Part shown: piece after piece, positions 45,272-56,156 of the stretch | Layout: the number at the start of each line of letters is the position of its first letter | Numbering within the stretch: position 1 is the stretch's first letter | Origin: Rhizobium herbae | GTDB lineage: Bacteria; Pseudomonadota; Alphaproteobacteria; Rhizobiales; Rhizobiaceae | Assembly (NCBI RefSeq): GCF_019511375.1 | Contig: NZ_JAEUAO010000003.1 | Location: 620,001 to 684,000, forward strand | Direction: 5' to 3' | DNA length: 64,000 bases | The notes under the pieces: generated by a model | Databases searched by the model: none | What the model saw: the letters and a program-made list of their open reading frames with translations, nothing else | Told to the model about the DNA's origin: nothing | Position numbers and translations under genes: made by a program

Positions 45272-45449
45272 GGTTGAAGAAAAACTGTCAGAAACGAGAA
45301 ATCGAGTCAAGACCACAACATATGACTGCGCTAGAAGCTGGTGTGTCCGTAGACAAAACTATTTCTAATCAATTTGTTAACATCGACATGTATGCGCCCC
45401 ATGTTTGTTTCGGGCGCGACGTGAAGGCTTGCTTTGAGATGCATTTTTG

Positions 45450-45459
45450 AAAACGATTT
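45450..45459. promoter_or_regulatory. Second LacI-type half-symmetric site near the regulator
   Basis: AAAACGATTT (in TGAAAACGATTTAA) is an imperfect dyad with central CG, about 107 bp upstream of the LacI gene and about 190 bp from the first site. It could allow autoregulation or looping. Confidence 0.35.
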
Positions 45460-45565
45460 AATTTAAACCGGGTCGGATGCGCGATCTTCCCTGCGATGTG
45501 GATTGCTGGCAGTACGGTTGTGGAGCTATAGCTAATAGGCAGAATGCAAGACAGCGTCGGACCCT

Positions 45566-46594
45566 ATGAAACTCAAAGAATTTGCCAAGCATCTCGACCT
45601 TTCGCCGACCACGGTAAGCCGAGCCCTGAGCGGATATCCGGAAGTTCGTGAAAGTACCCGCAAGCGTGTTGCCGACGCGGCGTTACGCCTGGGCTACCGG
45701 CCGAACATCAACGCGGTGCGCCTCGTAACAGGACGAGTGGGTGCCATCGGCATACTGATGGAGAGGGGTCGCGAAGTGAATTTCGCGGAATTTTTGAGCG
45801 GAATGGGCGAGCGCCTGGACGGAGAGGATATCGACATTCTCGTCAGCCCGATAGCCGAACATGACGCCAAGGAGGAGATGCAACTCTTTAGCCGGCTGGT
45901 CGAAAGTAGGCGCGTCGACGCCTTTATCGTCAATGCGCCGAGACCCAATGACGAGCGCATCGCACTGCTTCACAAACTCGGAATGCCATTTCTGGTTCAC
46001 GGCCGGTCGGAGACCGATGTCCCCTATGCTTGGCTTGACATCGACAACGAAGGCGCAATCAAGCGCGCCACCGCACATCTGCTCGATCTTGGACACACGC
46101 GGATCGCCATGATCAATGGCCGCCCGGGTGTCACGTTTTCCCTGCATCGCGACAAGGGCTATCGTGACGCTCTTGTCGAGCGAGGCCTGCAGTTCGACCC
46201 GCGTCTGGTCGCCCATGGGAGTTTCACCGACGAAGTTGGCTTTCGTTTCGCGCGGTCCTTCCTTGAACAATCGCCGCGTCCAACAGCCCTCGTCGCAGGT
46301 TCGATGATGACGGCGCTTGGCGTCTATAGCGCTGCCCGATCACTTGGCCTCGTCGTCGGCAAGGATATCTCGGTCATCGCCCATGACGACGTCTTCCCCT
46401 ACCTCAACGCCGACAACATGGCTCCGTCGCTGTCCACGACGCGGTCATCCATGCGCGCCGCCGGCAAGCGGTCTGCGGAAATGGTCCTGCAACTGCTTTC
46501 AGGGAAGCCGCCGACGGAGATCCAAGAACTCTGGCCGGTTGAATTGATCCTTCGCGAGTCGACGGGTCCCGTCAGCAGAGGGGAGGGGCGTTAG
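45566..46594 (+). CDS. LacI-family transcriptional regulator (ThuR-like)
   Basis: A 342-aa regulator: HTH 'MKLKEFAKHLDLSPTTVSRA' and hinge 'LGYRPNINAVRLVTGRVGAI', then the sugar-sensing domain with 'AWLDIDNEGAIKRATAHLLD', 'RPTALVAGSMMTALGVYSAA' and 'DISVIAHDDVFPYL'. It is divergent from the ThuE-like operon and probably its repressor. The start at 45566 is the family start. It converges with the arabinoside-type binding-protein gene over a hairpin at 46739-46768. Confidence 0.93.
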   Translation: MKLKEFAKHLDLSPTTVSRALSGYPEVRESTRKRVADAALRLGYRPNINAVRLVTGRVGAIGILMERGREVNFAEFLSGMGERLDGEDIDILVSPIAEHDAKEEMQLFSRLVESRRVDAFIVNAPRPNDERIALLHKLGMPFLVHGRSETDVPYAWLDIDNEGAIKRATAHLLDLGHTRIAMINGRPGVTFSLHRDKGYRDALVERGLQFDPRLVAHGSFTDEVGFRFARSFLEQSPRPTALVAGSMMTALGVYSAARSLGLVVGKDISVIAHDDVFPYLNADNMAPSLSTTRSSMRAAGKRSAEMVLQLLSGKPPTEIQELWPVELILRESTGPVSRGEGR

Positions 46595-46738
46595 CCCGCC
46601 AATGCATTGCTGTCGTCTTTCGACTTTAAATGATGCCATGCGGCCAGTTGTTCCGGGGGTCGACGCCGGTCTCCCGCCTGAGCGGCGACGACGCTCTGCT
46701 CCGATCTTTATCTGCTTATTGAAAACTCCTGGGAGGGA

Positions 46739-46768
46739 GAGCGCCCGTGCAAACAGGCACAGGCGCTC
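46739..46768. terminator. Hairpin between convergent lacI-type and binding-protein genes
   Basis: Arms GAGCGCC (46739-46745) and GGCGCTC (46762-46768), extended by GTGC/GCAC inside, form a stable stem between two converging genes. No clear T-run follows, so it is a possible bidirectional terminator or mRNA 3'-end hairpin. Confidence 0.4.
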
Positions 46769-46806
46769 GAATGCGCGGCGGCCCAGAAGCCACCGCGCCA
46801 GGGAGC

Positions 46807-48129
46807 TTAGAGATTGGCAAGCAACTCGTTGATACGGGTTTCGGCATCGGCAAGGGCTGCGTCGGTCTCCTTTTGACCGGAGGTTGCAGCAGCCATTTCC
46901 TCGCCGATAATCTCCTGGATGGCGAACTGACGCTCCACTTCTGGCGGGAGCGATCGACCAAGTTCTGCGACGGCAGAAATCGTGTCGCGGTGCGGCAGCG
47001 CCTTGAACTGGTCGGAGGCAATTATCGACTTGACCGCAGGCAGGTGGCCGGTGCGCGACCAGTCGAAGTTGTTGTCAGTGAAGAACTTCAGAAACTTGCC
47101 GATCGCAGCGGTCTGCTCAGCCGTACGATCTTCCTTGGCCGAAACCGCCCAGGTGTGGCCGTCGGCATATTGCGCGTGCGCGCCATCGAAAAGTTGCGGA
47201 TAGGGGTAGACGGCATAGCCGCCCTTGTTCAGCGCGGTGCCATTGGTTTCGGACTGTGCGTTGTAATCACCGACGACCCAGGTGCCGTTCAGCTGCACAC
47301 CACCCTCACCCGCGAGGAAGGCATTGATCGCGCCCCCGTAATCGAGACCCTTGGTGGTGTAATCCTTGGCGAAGATCGTCTTGTACATCTCGACGACCTT
47401 CTTGGCTTCCGGCGTATTAAGCTCCACGTGCTTCGGATCGGCGAAGAAGTCCGAATCCTGCTGGAAAAGATAGGTATAGAGGTTGCGCGTAAAGAGCGCG
47501 GTCTCGTTGGCAAGGTTCTGGACGAAATAAGGCTTGCCGGTTTTTTGCTTGAACTGTTCGGCTTGGGCCAGGAGTTCATCGACAGATTTGGGCAGGATCG
47601 GCGTGCCGTCGGCATTCACGAGTTCGGCCTGTTTGAACAGGTCCATGTTTATGTGGTAAAGCATGGTCCAGCTGTCGATCGGCAGGCCATAGATCTTGCC
47701 GTCCTTGGTAGCGCCGTTGCGGGCGGCATCCGTAAATGCATCCGGGGTCACGCCGACCGACTTCAGCACGTCGTCGAGCGGCAGGAGCAGTCCCTTGGAC
47801 TGATAGTCCGACAGCACCGATTCATGGATGGTGACGATATCAGGCGCGTCGCCCGACGCGAACTGGGCGGTCAACTGATCATAGCCAGGCCACTCCACCG
47901 TGGTGACCGTCACATGCACATCCGGATTGTCGGCATTGAACTTGTTGATCAACGACGTGATGATTCCGCATTCTCCAACGGCCTTGGAGACATCCGTATT
48001 GGTGCCGAAATCGGCGTCGCAGGCACCGAAAAAGCGCTGAACGGTCAGTTCCGTTGCCGCAAAGCTCGGATTGGCGAGCATCATTGCACCCGCGGAGACC
48101 GCGGCAAGCAGTATTGCGTTCATTTTCAT
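46807..48129 (-). CDS. Sugar ABC substrate-binding protein (arabino-oligosaccharide type)
   Basis: A 440-aa periplasmic protein: signal peptide MKMNAILLAAVSAGAMMLANPSFA, mature ATELTVQRFFGACDADFG. It has CUT1 blocks 'KFNADNPDVHVTVTTVEWPG', 'DAPDIVTIHESVLSDYQSKG', 'AFLAGEGGVQLNGTWVVGDY' and 'KFLKFFTDNNFDWSRTGHLP'. The mature N terminus has two Cys (FGACDAD…VGECG) that could form a disulfide. AGGAGG precedes the ATG at 48129. It is the last gene of the GH51 operon, an unusual place for a binding protein. Confidence 0.9.
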   Translation of the reverse strand: MKMNAILLAAVSAGAMMLANPSFAATELTVQRFFGACDADFGTNTDVSKAVGECGIITSLINKFNADNPDVHVTVTTVEWPGYDQLTAQFASGDAPDIVTIHESVLSDYQSKGLLLPLDDVLKSVGVTPDAFTDAARNGATKDGKIYGLPIDSWTMLYHINMDLFKQAELVNADGTPILPKSVDELLAQAEQFKQKTGKPYFVQNLANETALFTRNLYTYLFQQDSDFFADPKHVELNTPEAKKVVEMYKTIFAKDYTTKGLDYGGAINAFLAGEGGVQLNGTWVVGDYNAQSETNGTALNKGGYAVYPYPQLFDGAHAQYADGHTWAVSAKEDRTAEQTAAIGKFLKFFTDNNFDWSRTGHLPAVKSIIASDQFKALPHRDTISAVAELGRSLPPEVERQFAIQEIIGEEMAAATSGQKETDAALADAETRINELLANL

Positions 48130-48221
48130 ATCAGTTCCTCCTACTGAGTTTCCGCCACTCCACCCCGGATTGGCTTCATTCGCTGCTGCGGCCACTCCTC
48201 TCGGCCGACAGGCACCTTTCG

Positions 48222-49070
48222 CTATCGTACCGCGGCACCAGAAACCGCTGTGACGATGTATTTCTGGAAAAAGAGGTAGATGATCAGGATCGGCGCGCCG
48301 GCGAACACGGCCTGCGCCATCAAGAAGCCGATGCCCTCCGACTGGGCGAAATTTGTCTGTGTCGAAGCCATGCCGACCGTCAGCGTGAACATGTCCTTCT
48401 TGGTTGCCGAGATCAGCGGCCAGAAGTAATCGTTCCATGCGCCGAGGAAGGTGAAGATGCCAAGGGTTGCCTGGGCCGGTACGGTGAGCGGCAGAAGCAC
48501 CTTCCAGAAAATCTTGAAGCGGCTGGCATTGTCCAGCATGGCGGCTTCATCCAGCTCCTTCGGGATGGCCCTGAAATACTGGGTCATCAGGAAGACGCCG
48601 AACGAAGCCGACAGGCCGGGGAGAATTAGGCCGTGATAGGTGTTGTGGAACTTCAGCATGCTGAAGATCTGATGGCGGGCGACCAGCACGGCCTGCTCCG
48701 GAACCGCCAGTCCGAAGAGAACGATGACGAAAAGGATGTTGCGACCAGGGAAGTTCAGCCGCGCAAAACCGTAGCCGGCGAGCGAAGACAGAATCAACGT
48801 TCCGAGCGTCAGGCCGCCCGAAACGATGATGCTGTTGAGCACCCAGCGGAAAACAGACGATGTGCCGATGGTATTGATGTAGTTCTTCAACGTATACGGC
48901 GCATGGAACACCGAATTCGGATTGGCCATCAGCTCGGCGTTTTCCTTGAGCGACAGGCCGATCACCCAAAGCACTGGCGCGATCATGATGATCGACAGCA
49001 GGATAACGAGGGCAAGCAGCATCCGGTCCCCGAATGCCCGTCCCTTGATGGAGTTGGAGGGAGCGCTCAT
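48222..49070 (-). CDS. Carbohydrate ABC transporter permease (MalG-type, GH51 operon)
   Basis: A 282-aa six-helix permease with EAA loop 'EAAMLDNASRFKIFWKVLLP', N-terminal 'IMIAPVLWVIGLSLKENAEL' and C-terminal 'FFQKYIVTAVSGAAVR'. The start at 49070 overlaps the stop of the upstream permease by ATGA. Confidence 0.93.
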   Translation of the reverse strand: MSAPSNSIKGRAFGDRMLLALVILLSIIMIAPVLWVIGLSLKENAELMANPNSVFHAPYTLKNYINTIGTSSVFRWVLNSIIVSGGLTLGTLILSSLAGYGFARLNFPGRNILFVIVLFGLAVPEQAVLVARHQIFSMLKFHNTYHGLILPGLSASFGVFLMTQYFRAIPKELDEAAMLDNASRFKIFWKVLLPLTVPAQATLGIFTFLGAWNDYFWPLISATKKDMFTLTVGMASTQTNFAQSEGIGFLMAQAVFAGAPILIIYLFFQKYIVTAVSGAAVR

Positions 49071-50002
49071 GCCTGATCTCCCTTGTTGCGAGTCACGAGG
49101 TATTGGGCCATGGCCGCAATGAGGATGAGGACGAAGAGCATTTCCGAGGCTGCGGCACCCATGCCGAGGTCCCAGCGGCGGAACGCGGTGTCATAGATGT
49201 AGAGCACGATCGGCTTGGTGAGATTGTTCGGGCCACCGCGCGTCATCAGCCAGGCCTGGCCGAACAGTTGGAATTGCAGCACGATCTGGATGATGATTAC
49301 CAGGATGAAGGTGCGTTTTATCGAAGGCAGGGTTATCGACCGCAGCGTTTGCCAGCGGTTGGCATTGTCGAGCGCCGCAGCCTCGTAGATATCCTGCGGG
49401 ATCTGCTGCAGGGCCGAGAGAAACAGCATCATCGGCAGACCGATGCACCACCAGATCGTGGCGATGGCAATGCCGATCATTGCCAGGCTTGGATCGGAGA
49501 TGAACGCCGGTGCGGTTGCGCCGAACCATCCGTAGATCGTCGACAGCAGGCCGACATTGGGAATGTAGACGATCCGCCAGATCAGCGTGACGATGGTAAC
49601 CGACAATACCGAGGAGGAGAAAAACAGGGTCCGCAGCACGGCGGCGGTGCGGGTGCGGCGGTTGAGGCAAAGCGCCAGAAAAAGGCCGATCAGCGCCAGC
49701 GCCGGCACCGTCAACAGCACGAAGTAGAAGGTGTTCCACACCGATTGTAGGAAGACCTTGTCATGAACGAGCCTGACATAGTTGTCGAGGCCGACAAACC
49801 TGCCGGTCGAGAATGTGTCGGCCTTGTGGACACTCAGCCACATGCCCCAGAAAAGCGGGAGGATGAGCAGCGTCGTGAAGAAGAACAGAAACGGTGCGAC
49901 GAAAACGAAGTTTCGCCATTGCGGTGCATAGATATTGGCGCTTGGGACCCTGACGCCGACGGCCGGCGCAGCGGTTTCTCGGATCGTCATCTGGTCAGCC
50001 AT
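49067..50002 (-). CDS. Carbohydrate ABC transporter permease (MalF-type, GH51 operon)
   Basis: A 311-aa six-helix permease with a polar N-terminal extension (residues 1-30), 'FVFVAPFLFFFTTLLILPLF' as first helix and EAA loop 'EAAALDNANRWQTLRSITLP'. The ATG at 50002 follows GGAGGGCC and starts one base after the ATPase stop. An in-frame ATG at 49990 is an alternative. Confidence 0.93.
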   Translation of the reverse strand: MADQMTIRETAAPAVGVRVPSANIYAPQWRNFVFVAPFLFFFTTLLILPLFWGMWLSVHKADTFSTGRFVGLDNYVRLVHDKVFLQSVWNTFYFVLLTVPALALIGLFLALCLNRRTRTAAVLRTLFFSSSVLSVTIVTLIWRIVYIPNVGLLSTIYGWFGATAPAFISDPSLAMIGIAIATIWWCIGLPMMLFLSALQQIPQDIYEAAALDNANRWQTLRSITLPSIKRTFILVIIIQIVLQFQLFGQAWLMTRGGPNNLTKPIVLYIYDTAFRRWDLGMGAAASEMLFVLILIAAMAQYLVTRNKGDQA

Positions 50003-50003
50003 A

Positions 50004-51095
50004 TCAGGCCCTCCGCGCATGCCAGGCGCGCCCGGTCTCATCGAAGAGGTGCGATTTTCGGCCATCGAAGGCGAGCCCGACCGTGTCGCCGACGGCAACG
50101 CGGCTGTTGCCGGCGTCAGAGGCGACGATGATCTGACCATCGCTGAGGCGCGTATAGACGAGTGTGCGTTCCCCAAGACGCTCAAGCACATCGACCTTGC
50201 CGTCGACATTGCCTTGGCCGGTTGGCGCGATGCGCACGTCTTCCGCGCGGACGCCAAATGTGTGTGCGCCGTCGACGACCTGGTTCGAAGCTATATCGGT
50301 AGCGATGGTCGTGCTGTCGGCAAACGTCACGGTAATTACGTCGCCGGACCTATCGATCGCCGCATCGACGAAATTCATCGCTGGCGCGCCGACGAACCCC
50401 GCAACGAACTTGGTCGCTGGACGCTCATAGATTTCCATCGGCGAACCGATCTGCTCGATCCTGCGATTGTTCATGACGACGATACGGTCGGCAAGCGTCA
50501 TCGCCTCCACCTGATCGTGGGTGACGAAGATCATCGTCGATTGCAGGCGCTGGTGAAGCTGAGCGAGTTCTATGCGCGTGCGCGTGCGTAGTGCAGCATC
50601 GAGATTGGAGAGCGGCTCGTCGAACAGAAAGGCCTTCGGCTCCTTGACGATGGCGCGACCGATGGCGACGCGTTGGCGCTGGCCGCCGGAGAGCTGTCCG
50701 GGCTTGCGATCGAGCAGTTGCGGCATTTCAAGAATACGGGCCGCCTCGGCAATGCGCGCATCGATCACGTCGCGCGCGACGCCGATATTATCCAGGCCAA
50801 AGGCCATGTTGTCGCGCACCGTCATGTGCGGGTAGAGCGCATAGGACTGGAACACCATCGCGATGCCGCGCTTGCCGGGCGGCAGGTGGTCGATGCGTTC
50901 ACCGTTGATGGCGATTTCGCCACCATCCACGGTTTCAAGTCCGGCAATCATGCGCAGAAGGGTCGATTTCCCACAACCCGATGGCCCAAGGAACACGATG
51001 AATTCGCGCGCCCTGATGGAGAGCGACAGGTCATCGAGCACCGTCATGGCACCAAACTGCTTGCTCACATTCCTGATTTCGATATTTGCGGTCAC
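50004..51095 (-). CDS. ABC transporter ATP-binding protein (UgpC/MsmK type, GH51 operon)
   Basis: A 363-aa CUT1 ATPase: '[20 protein letters not shown]', '[14 protein letters not shown]', 'LSGGQRQR', '[16 protein letters not shown]', '[16 protein letters not shown]', with a C-terminal TOBE domain ('FGVRAEDVRI'). GTG 51095 is chosen as start because GAGGAGG lies 8 bp upstream; an in-frame ATG at 51122 would overlap that site. It lies 49 bp downstream of the GH51 gene. Confidence 0.93.
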   Translation of the reverse strand: MTANIEIRNVSKQFGAMTVLDDLSLSIRAREFIVFLGPSGCGKSTLLRMIAGLETVDGGEIAINGERIDHLPPGKRGIAMVFQSYALYPHMTVRDNMAFGLDNIGVARDVIDARIAEAARILEMPQLLDRKPGQLSGGQRQRVAIGRAIVKEPKAFLFDEPLSNLDAALRTRTRIELAQLHQRLQSTMIFVTHDQVEAMTLADRIVVMNNRRIEQIGSPMEIYERPATKFVAGFVGAPAMNFVDAAIDRSGDVITVTFADSTTIATDIASNQVVDGAHTFGVRAEDVRIAPTGQGNVDGKVDVLERLGERTLVYTRLSDGQIIVASDAGNSRVAVGDTVGLAFDGRKSHLFDETGRAWHARRA

Positions 51096-51144
51096 GTCGA
51101 CGCTCCTCCTCAGCGCATACACCGTCTCGATGGTTCGCCTGAAA

Positions 51145-52710
<1,566 letters not shown>

Positions 52711-52841
52711 TAAATGGCAGGAATCGCGACGGGGTCAAGCCGTCCTGACGAAAAAGTAGTATAAATCAGGCTCAGGAGCCTGCGCTGTTCTTCTAGGCCG
52801 CTGTGTTTAATGGTTTATTTTCAATATCAAAAAGTCGGGTT

Positions 52842-53768
52842 TCAGGCTGTCTTCAACCGCAGCACGATGTCCTGATCATAGTTGCCAAAACCCTTGCCGA
52901 AAATATTGATGCCGCCAGGATGGGCCGCATTCTCGTGGACGCCGATGCGCAGCCGAACGGAATGGTGGTTGGCTAGGTCGAGTTCTGCGATCGTCACATC
53001 GGATATCCTGACGCCATCGACATAGGTCCCGTCCCTGGCAATGCGCCAGTTCTTCAGCTTGCCGTATTGCGAGCCCTTGAGTTTCCACCAGGCAGGGGTA
53101 AAGACGCCGCGCTTGTCGCCGAAATCACCCGGTGACATCCAGACGCCGACATCCTTGCCGTTGATCGACAGGGTGATGTCGGACGGCCAGTCGGCGCTGG
53201 TGCCCGGCACCTCCGAACTCAGTTCCATGACGACCTCGATTTCATGGATCTCCAGGTTGGATAGCTTGGCGTTGTTGGGAAATTGATACTCGACGAAGCC
53301 ACGGGTGAACCACAGCAAACCGGCCTTCATCCTGTCAGGGTCTAGAAAGGCGTTGGGCACATCGAGGAGACCGATAATGCCCTCGGGAGAACAGAGGCCG
53401 CATGGCGCGGTGACCTCGAAACCCGTGTAGAGGCCGATTGGCATGGAGACCTCGATCGTGTCCCTGCGCGTCTCGCGATATTCGCTCTTGAAGACGACCA
53501 GCACCTCCTCGGCGGCGGGGTGGCAGATCTTCTGGCTGCCCTTCCTGGCCTTCTGGTTTTCAGTGCGGATCAATCCGCAATCCTCCAGCACCTGGACATT
53601 GGTGGAGACCGTCGATTGCGGTAACGCCAGGATGCTGGCGATGTCGTTGACGTTCATCGGGCCTTTCTCATGCAGCAGCTTGAGCATCTGGACGCGGACG
53701 GACGAGGCGAGTCCCTTGAGAACCGCTAGTCCTTCTTCAGGCTCGATGACGAGGAAGTTTCTGCTCAT
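52842..53768 (-). CDS. Winged-helix (ArsR-like) transcriptional regulator with large sensor domain
   Basis: A 308-aa protein. The N-terminal ArsR-type winged helix reads 'LASSVRVQMLKLLHEKGPMN', 'SILALPQSTVSTNVQVLEDC' and 'GLIRTENQKARKGSQKICH'. The C-terminal ~215 residues form a beta-rich domain of unrecognised type ('APCGLCSPEGIIG', 'YQFPNNAKLSNLEIHEIEVV', 'LRIGVHENAAHPGGINIFGK'), presumably sensing a sugar. It lies upstream of the GH51 operon on the same strand and shares operator-like sequence with it, so it is its probable regulator. Start ATG at 53768. Confidence 0.85.
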   Translation of the reverse strand: MSRNFLVIEPEEGLAVLKGLASSVRVQMLKLLHEKGPMNVNDIASILALPQSTVSTNVQVLEDCGLIRTENQKARKGSQKICHPAAEEVLVVFKSEYRETRRDTIEVSMPIGLYTGFEVTAPCGLCSPEGIIGLLDVPNAFLDPDRMKAGLLWFTRGFVEYQFPNNAKLSNLEIHEIEVVMELSSEVPGTSADWPSDITLSINGKDVGVWMSPGDFGDKRGVFTPAWWKLKGSQYGKLKNWRIARDGTYVDGVRISDVTIAELDLANHHSVRLRIGVHENAAHPGGINIFGKGFGNYDQDIVLRLKTA

Positions 53769-53779
53769 GGCGACCTTAA

Positions 53780-53820
53780 ATCAGCAAAATATGCATGATT
53801 CATATCAGAAAATTTGATAT
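53780..53820. promoter_or_regulatory. Candidate autoregulatory dyads before the winged-helix regulator
   Basis: ATATCA (53802-53807) and TGATAT (53815-53820) form a dyad with a 7-bp spacer, and AATCA (53780-53784)/TGATT (53796-53800) form a second one closer to the start codon. The same half-sites make up the GH51 operator. Confidence 0.5.
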
Positions 53821-54010
53821 TCACAATCGCAACGTGAACGGTCTTTGATTTCGGGACTGTCGTCGAAACGGTCGAGTTGCGATCCGGGTCCCGACAGGGG
53901 TGACGTCGATCTGCTTGTGAGACGTGACGCCGCCGGCTCTCGTCAATGCGTCACCGCAAGCGCCCGATTCGCGTCTGTCGCGGCTAAGTCAGATTTTCCC
54001 TCCGGCTCCA

Positions 54011-55813
54011 TCACCCCATCTGAGGGTCATGTGCGCGCAAGCTCTTCGGCTGGAGCAGCCGCAGCGACCGGCCTGCCGGATCGCTTTGGAGCTGCAGCAC
54101 GCGTGTGAAGTAGCGATTGCCCGGCTCAGTCCTGCCGATATTCACGACCGCCGCATCGCCAAGCTGCTGTTCCAGGAAGGTCACGACCGCTTGGTATGCA
54201 CCGGTTCCCAGCGTGTCGAGCGCCTCGTCAATGATGACCCAGCGCGGTTTGTGCAGGCCAAGCCGGGCAACGGCAAGAAGCCGCAGTTCCGTCTCGTTGA
54301 GTTTCAGTTTCGTGCGCATATCCTGGTCGAGGCGGTCGCTCAACTTTTCGAGACCAACCTTGGAGAGAACCGCCGCCAGCTCCGTCTTGGGGAAACTGCC
54401 CGGATTTCTCGGATAGGAGAGAACCTCCTCCAATGTGCCTGGCGGGAAATAGGGCGTCCGGGGCACGAAGGCTATGTCACCTCCTTCCGGAAGCGAGATA
54501 CGGCCGTCTCCCCAAGGCCACAACCCGGCGATGGAACGGAAAAACGGGGCCTTTTCCACATCCGGGGCGCCGGTGACGAGAACACGATCGCCCGGACGGA
54601 TTTCCACATGCGGCTCCTTCAGCTTGATGCATCCGGACGGCAATGCGATCTCGAGGTGGTCAATTGTCAACCGGTTGTCTGCTTTGGCAAATTCGATGCG
54701 TTTGTCGCTCTCATGGCGCTCGTCGGTCATCACCATCGCGGAACGGAAAGCGGCGACCCTAAGCAAGGTCGCTCGCCAGTCGGCGATGGTGTCGATATTG
54801 TCGACGAACCAGCGCAGCGACACATGCACCTGGTTGAAGGCGCCGACGGCCATCATCAGGCCACCGAAGCTGAGATCGCCAGCGAAATAGACCGGAGCGG
54901 CGATGACGATCGGCGCGATGACGGTAACCCAGCCATAGCCGGATGTAACCCATGTGAGGCGGGTCAGCGCAAGCATGAGGTTGTGGCTGATTTCCAGGAC
55001 CGATGAAAGGTCGCGCTGGAGTCGCCGCTTTTCATTTGCTTCGCCTGCCGAAAGCGAGACCGCCTCTATATGTTCGTTGACGCGCATCAGGGAGAAGCGC
55101 AGGACGGCTTCCCTGGCATAATGCTCGCCATTGAGCCTGACCAGCGGTCGTCCGACGAACCAGCTCAAAGTCGCTGCCGTGCCGGCATAGAGAAAGGCAG
55201 CCCACACCATGTAGCCCGGAATATTGATGTCGTAATCGGCGATATGAAAGACGAAGCCGGCCGAAAGCGACCAGAGCACACCGACGAAGCTGGCGAGGAG
55301 AACGCCCGACTGAAACAGGCCAATGGAAAGGCCTGCCGTCAGGTCTGCTAGATGACGGGCATCCTCGTGTATCCGCTGGTCGGGATTGATGCCGATGGCG
55401 CCGGCATTGGCGAGACGGAACGCGCGCGCCGGCTTCATCCACTCGTTGATCAGATCAAGCGTGAGGCCCTCTCTCAGTTTGATCCTGATCCATTGGTTCA
55501 GCCAGGTTTGCAAGACGTTGAGGATCAGGAGCCCACCGGCGATCTCGGCAAAGACGATCAGTTGCAGCAGGAATGCCGAGAGATCGCGCCGCTCCAGAGT
55601 GTCGTAGAACGGCTTGTACCACCTGTTGAGCAGAATTTGACCGAATGCGGTCGCCACGATGAGAACGGCTATACCGATCGCGAGCCACGCAATCACGTTG
55701 CGCACGGGAGAGGCAATGAATGCACGCTGCATCATTCGTAACTGATCGCGAAACGGCTGCTCGTCTGTGGTTTTTGCCCCTCCATTGATCTTGGCGTCTT
55801 TTGGCTCTGGCAT
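54011..55813 (-). CDS. SbmA/BacA-like ABC transporter protein with degraded ATPase motifs
   Basis: A 600-aa half-transporter. The N-terminal membrane domain (residues ~35-340) has the SbmA/BacA/YddA features 'NRWYKPFYDTLERRDLSAFL' and 'NPDQRIHEDARHLADLTAGL'. The C-terminal domain ends 'LHKPRWVIIDEALDTLG' (Walker B-like). Walker A, about residue 413, reads 'VTGAPDVEKAPFFRSIAGLW': Lys is kept but the GxxGxGK glycines are lost, and the LSGGQ position reads LNETE. ATP hydrolysis may be impaired. The family imports peptides or cobalamin-like compounds. The ATG at 55813 follows GGAG; ATG 55831 is an alternative. Confidence 0.88.
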   Translation of the reverse strand: MPEPKDAKINGGAKTTDEQPFRDQLRMMQRAFIASPVRNVIAWLAIGIAVLIVATAFGQILLNRWYKPFYDTLERRDLSAFLLQLIVFAEIAGGLLILNVLQTWLNQWIRIKLREGLTLDLINEWMKPARAFRLANAGAIGINPDQRIHEDARHLADLTAGLSIGLFQSGVLLASFVGVLWSLSAGFVFHIADYDINIPGYMVWAAFLYAGTAATLSWFVGRPLVRLNGEHYAREAVLRFSLMRVNEHIEAVSLSAGEANEKRRLQRDLSSVLEISHNLMLALTRLTWVTSGYGWVTVIAPIVIAAPVYFAGDLSFGGLMMAVGAFNQVHVSLRWFVDNIDTIADWRATLLRVAAFRSAMVMTDERHESDKRIEFAKADNRLTIDHLEIALPSGCIKLKEPHVEIRPGDRVLVTGAPDVEKAPFFRSIAGLWPWGDGRISLPEGGDIAFVPRTPYFPPGTLEEVLSYPRNPGSFPKTELAAVLSKVGLEKLSDRLDQDMRTKLKLNETELRLLAVARLGLHKPRWVIIDEALDTLGTGAYQAVVTFLEQQLGDAAVVNIGRTEPGNRYFTRVLQLQSDPAGRSLRLLQPKSLRAHDPQMG

Positions 55814-56156
55814 AGGCGAGGTCTCCAGCATGGTCTTGCGTCTAAAAGTACGGCGTTGCCCTGGGCGCTTATTCTAAGCGTACCAGAAAAATATGGGGCG
55901 AAACTGAACATTGGATCCCCATTTCGGCCGCCACTCCATCAGGAAAATGGCTTCGGCCCGGTTTTTGTCTCCCCCATGGGGCGCTTTTGTGGAATGAGGG
56001 TCAATCTTGCAAGTCCCGAGCCAGCTGGCGCGTGAACCGCGATTTCGATCTTCGCTGACATCCCGCTCAGGATTGCAGCTGTAAGCCTCGCAGATTCCCG
56101 TAGCAGCAGGCGCGCCCTTTCCAACGCGGCGCGTTTGCGCTAATAGTCGCCCGAAA
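55814..56156. other. Divergent gap between ABC protein and que operon
   Basis: About 340 bp, presumably with promoters for both sides. A minus-strand frame (55939-56124, 61 aa) is open but without a ribosome site or recognised similarity. The last 30 bp are the preQ1 riboswitch listed separately. Confidence 0.4.

Noticed and set aside
46747-48147. 466-codon plus-strand frame
   Set aside because: Antisense of the arabinoside-type binding protein; no recognisable domain.
55939-56124. 61-codon minus-strand frame upstream of the que operon
   Set aside because: No ribosome site or similarity recognised; it lies in a divergent promoter region.
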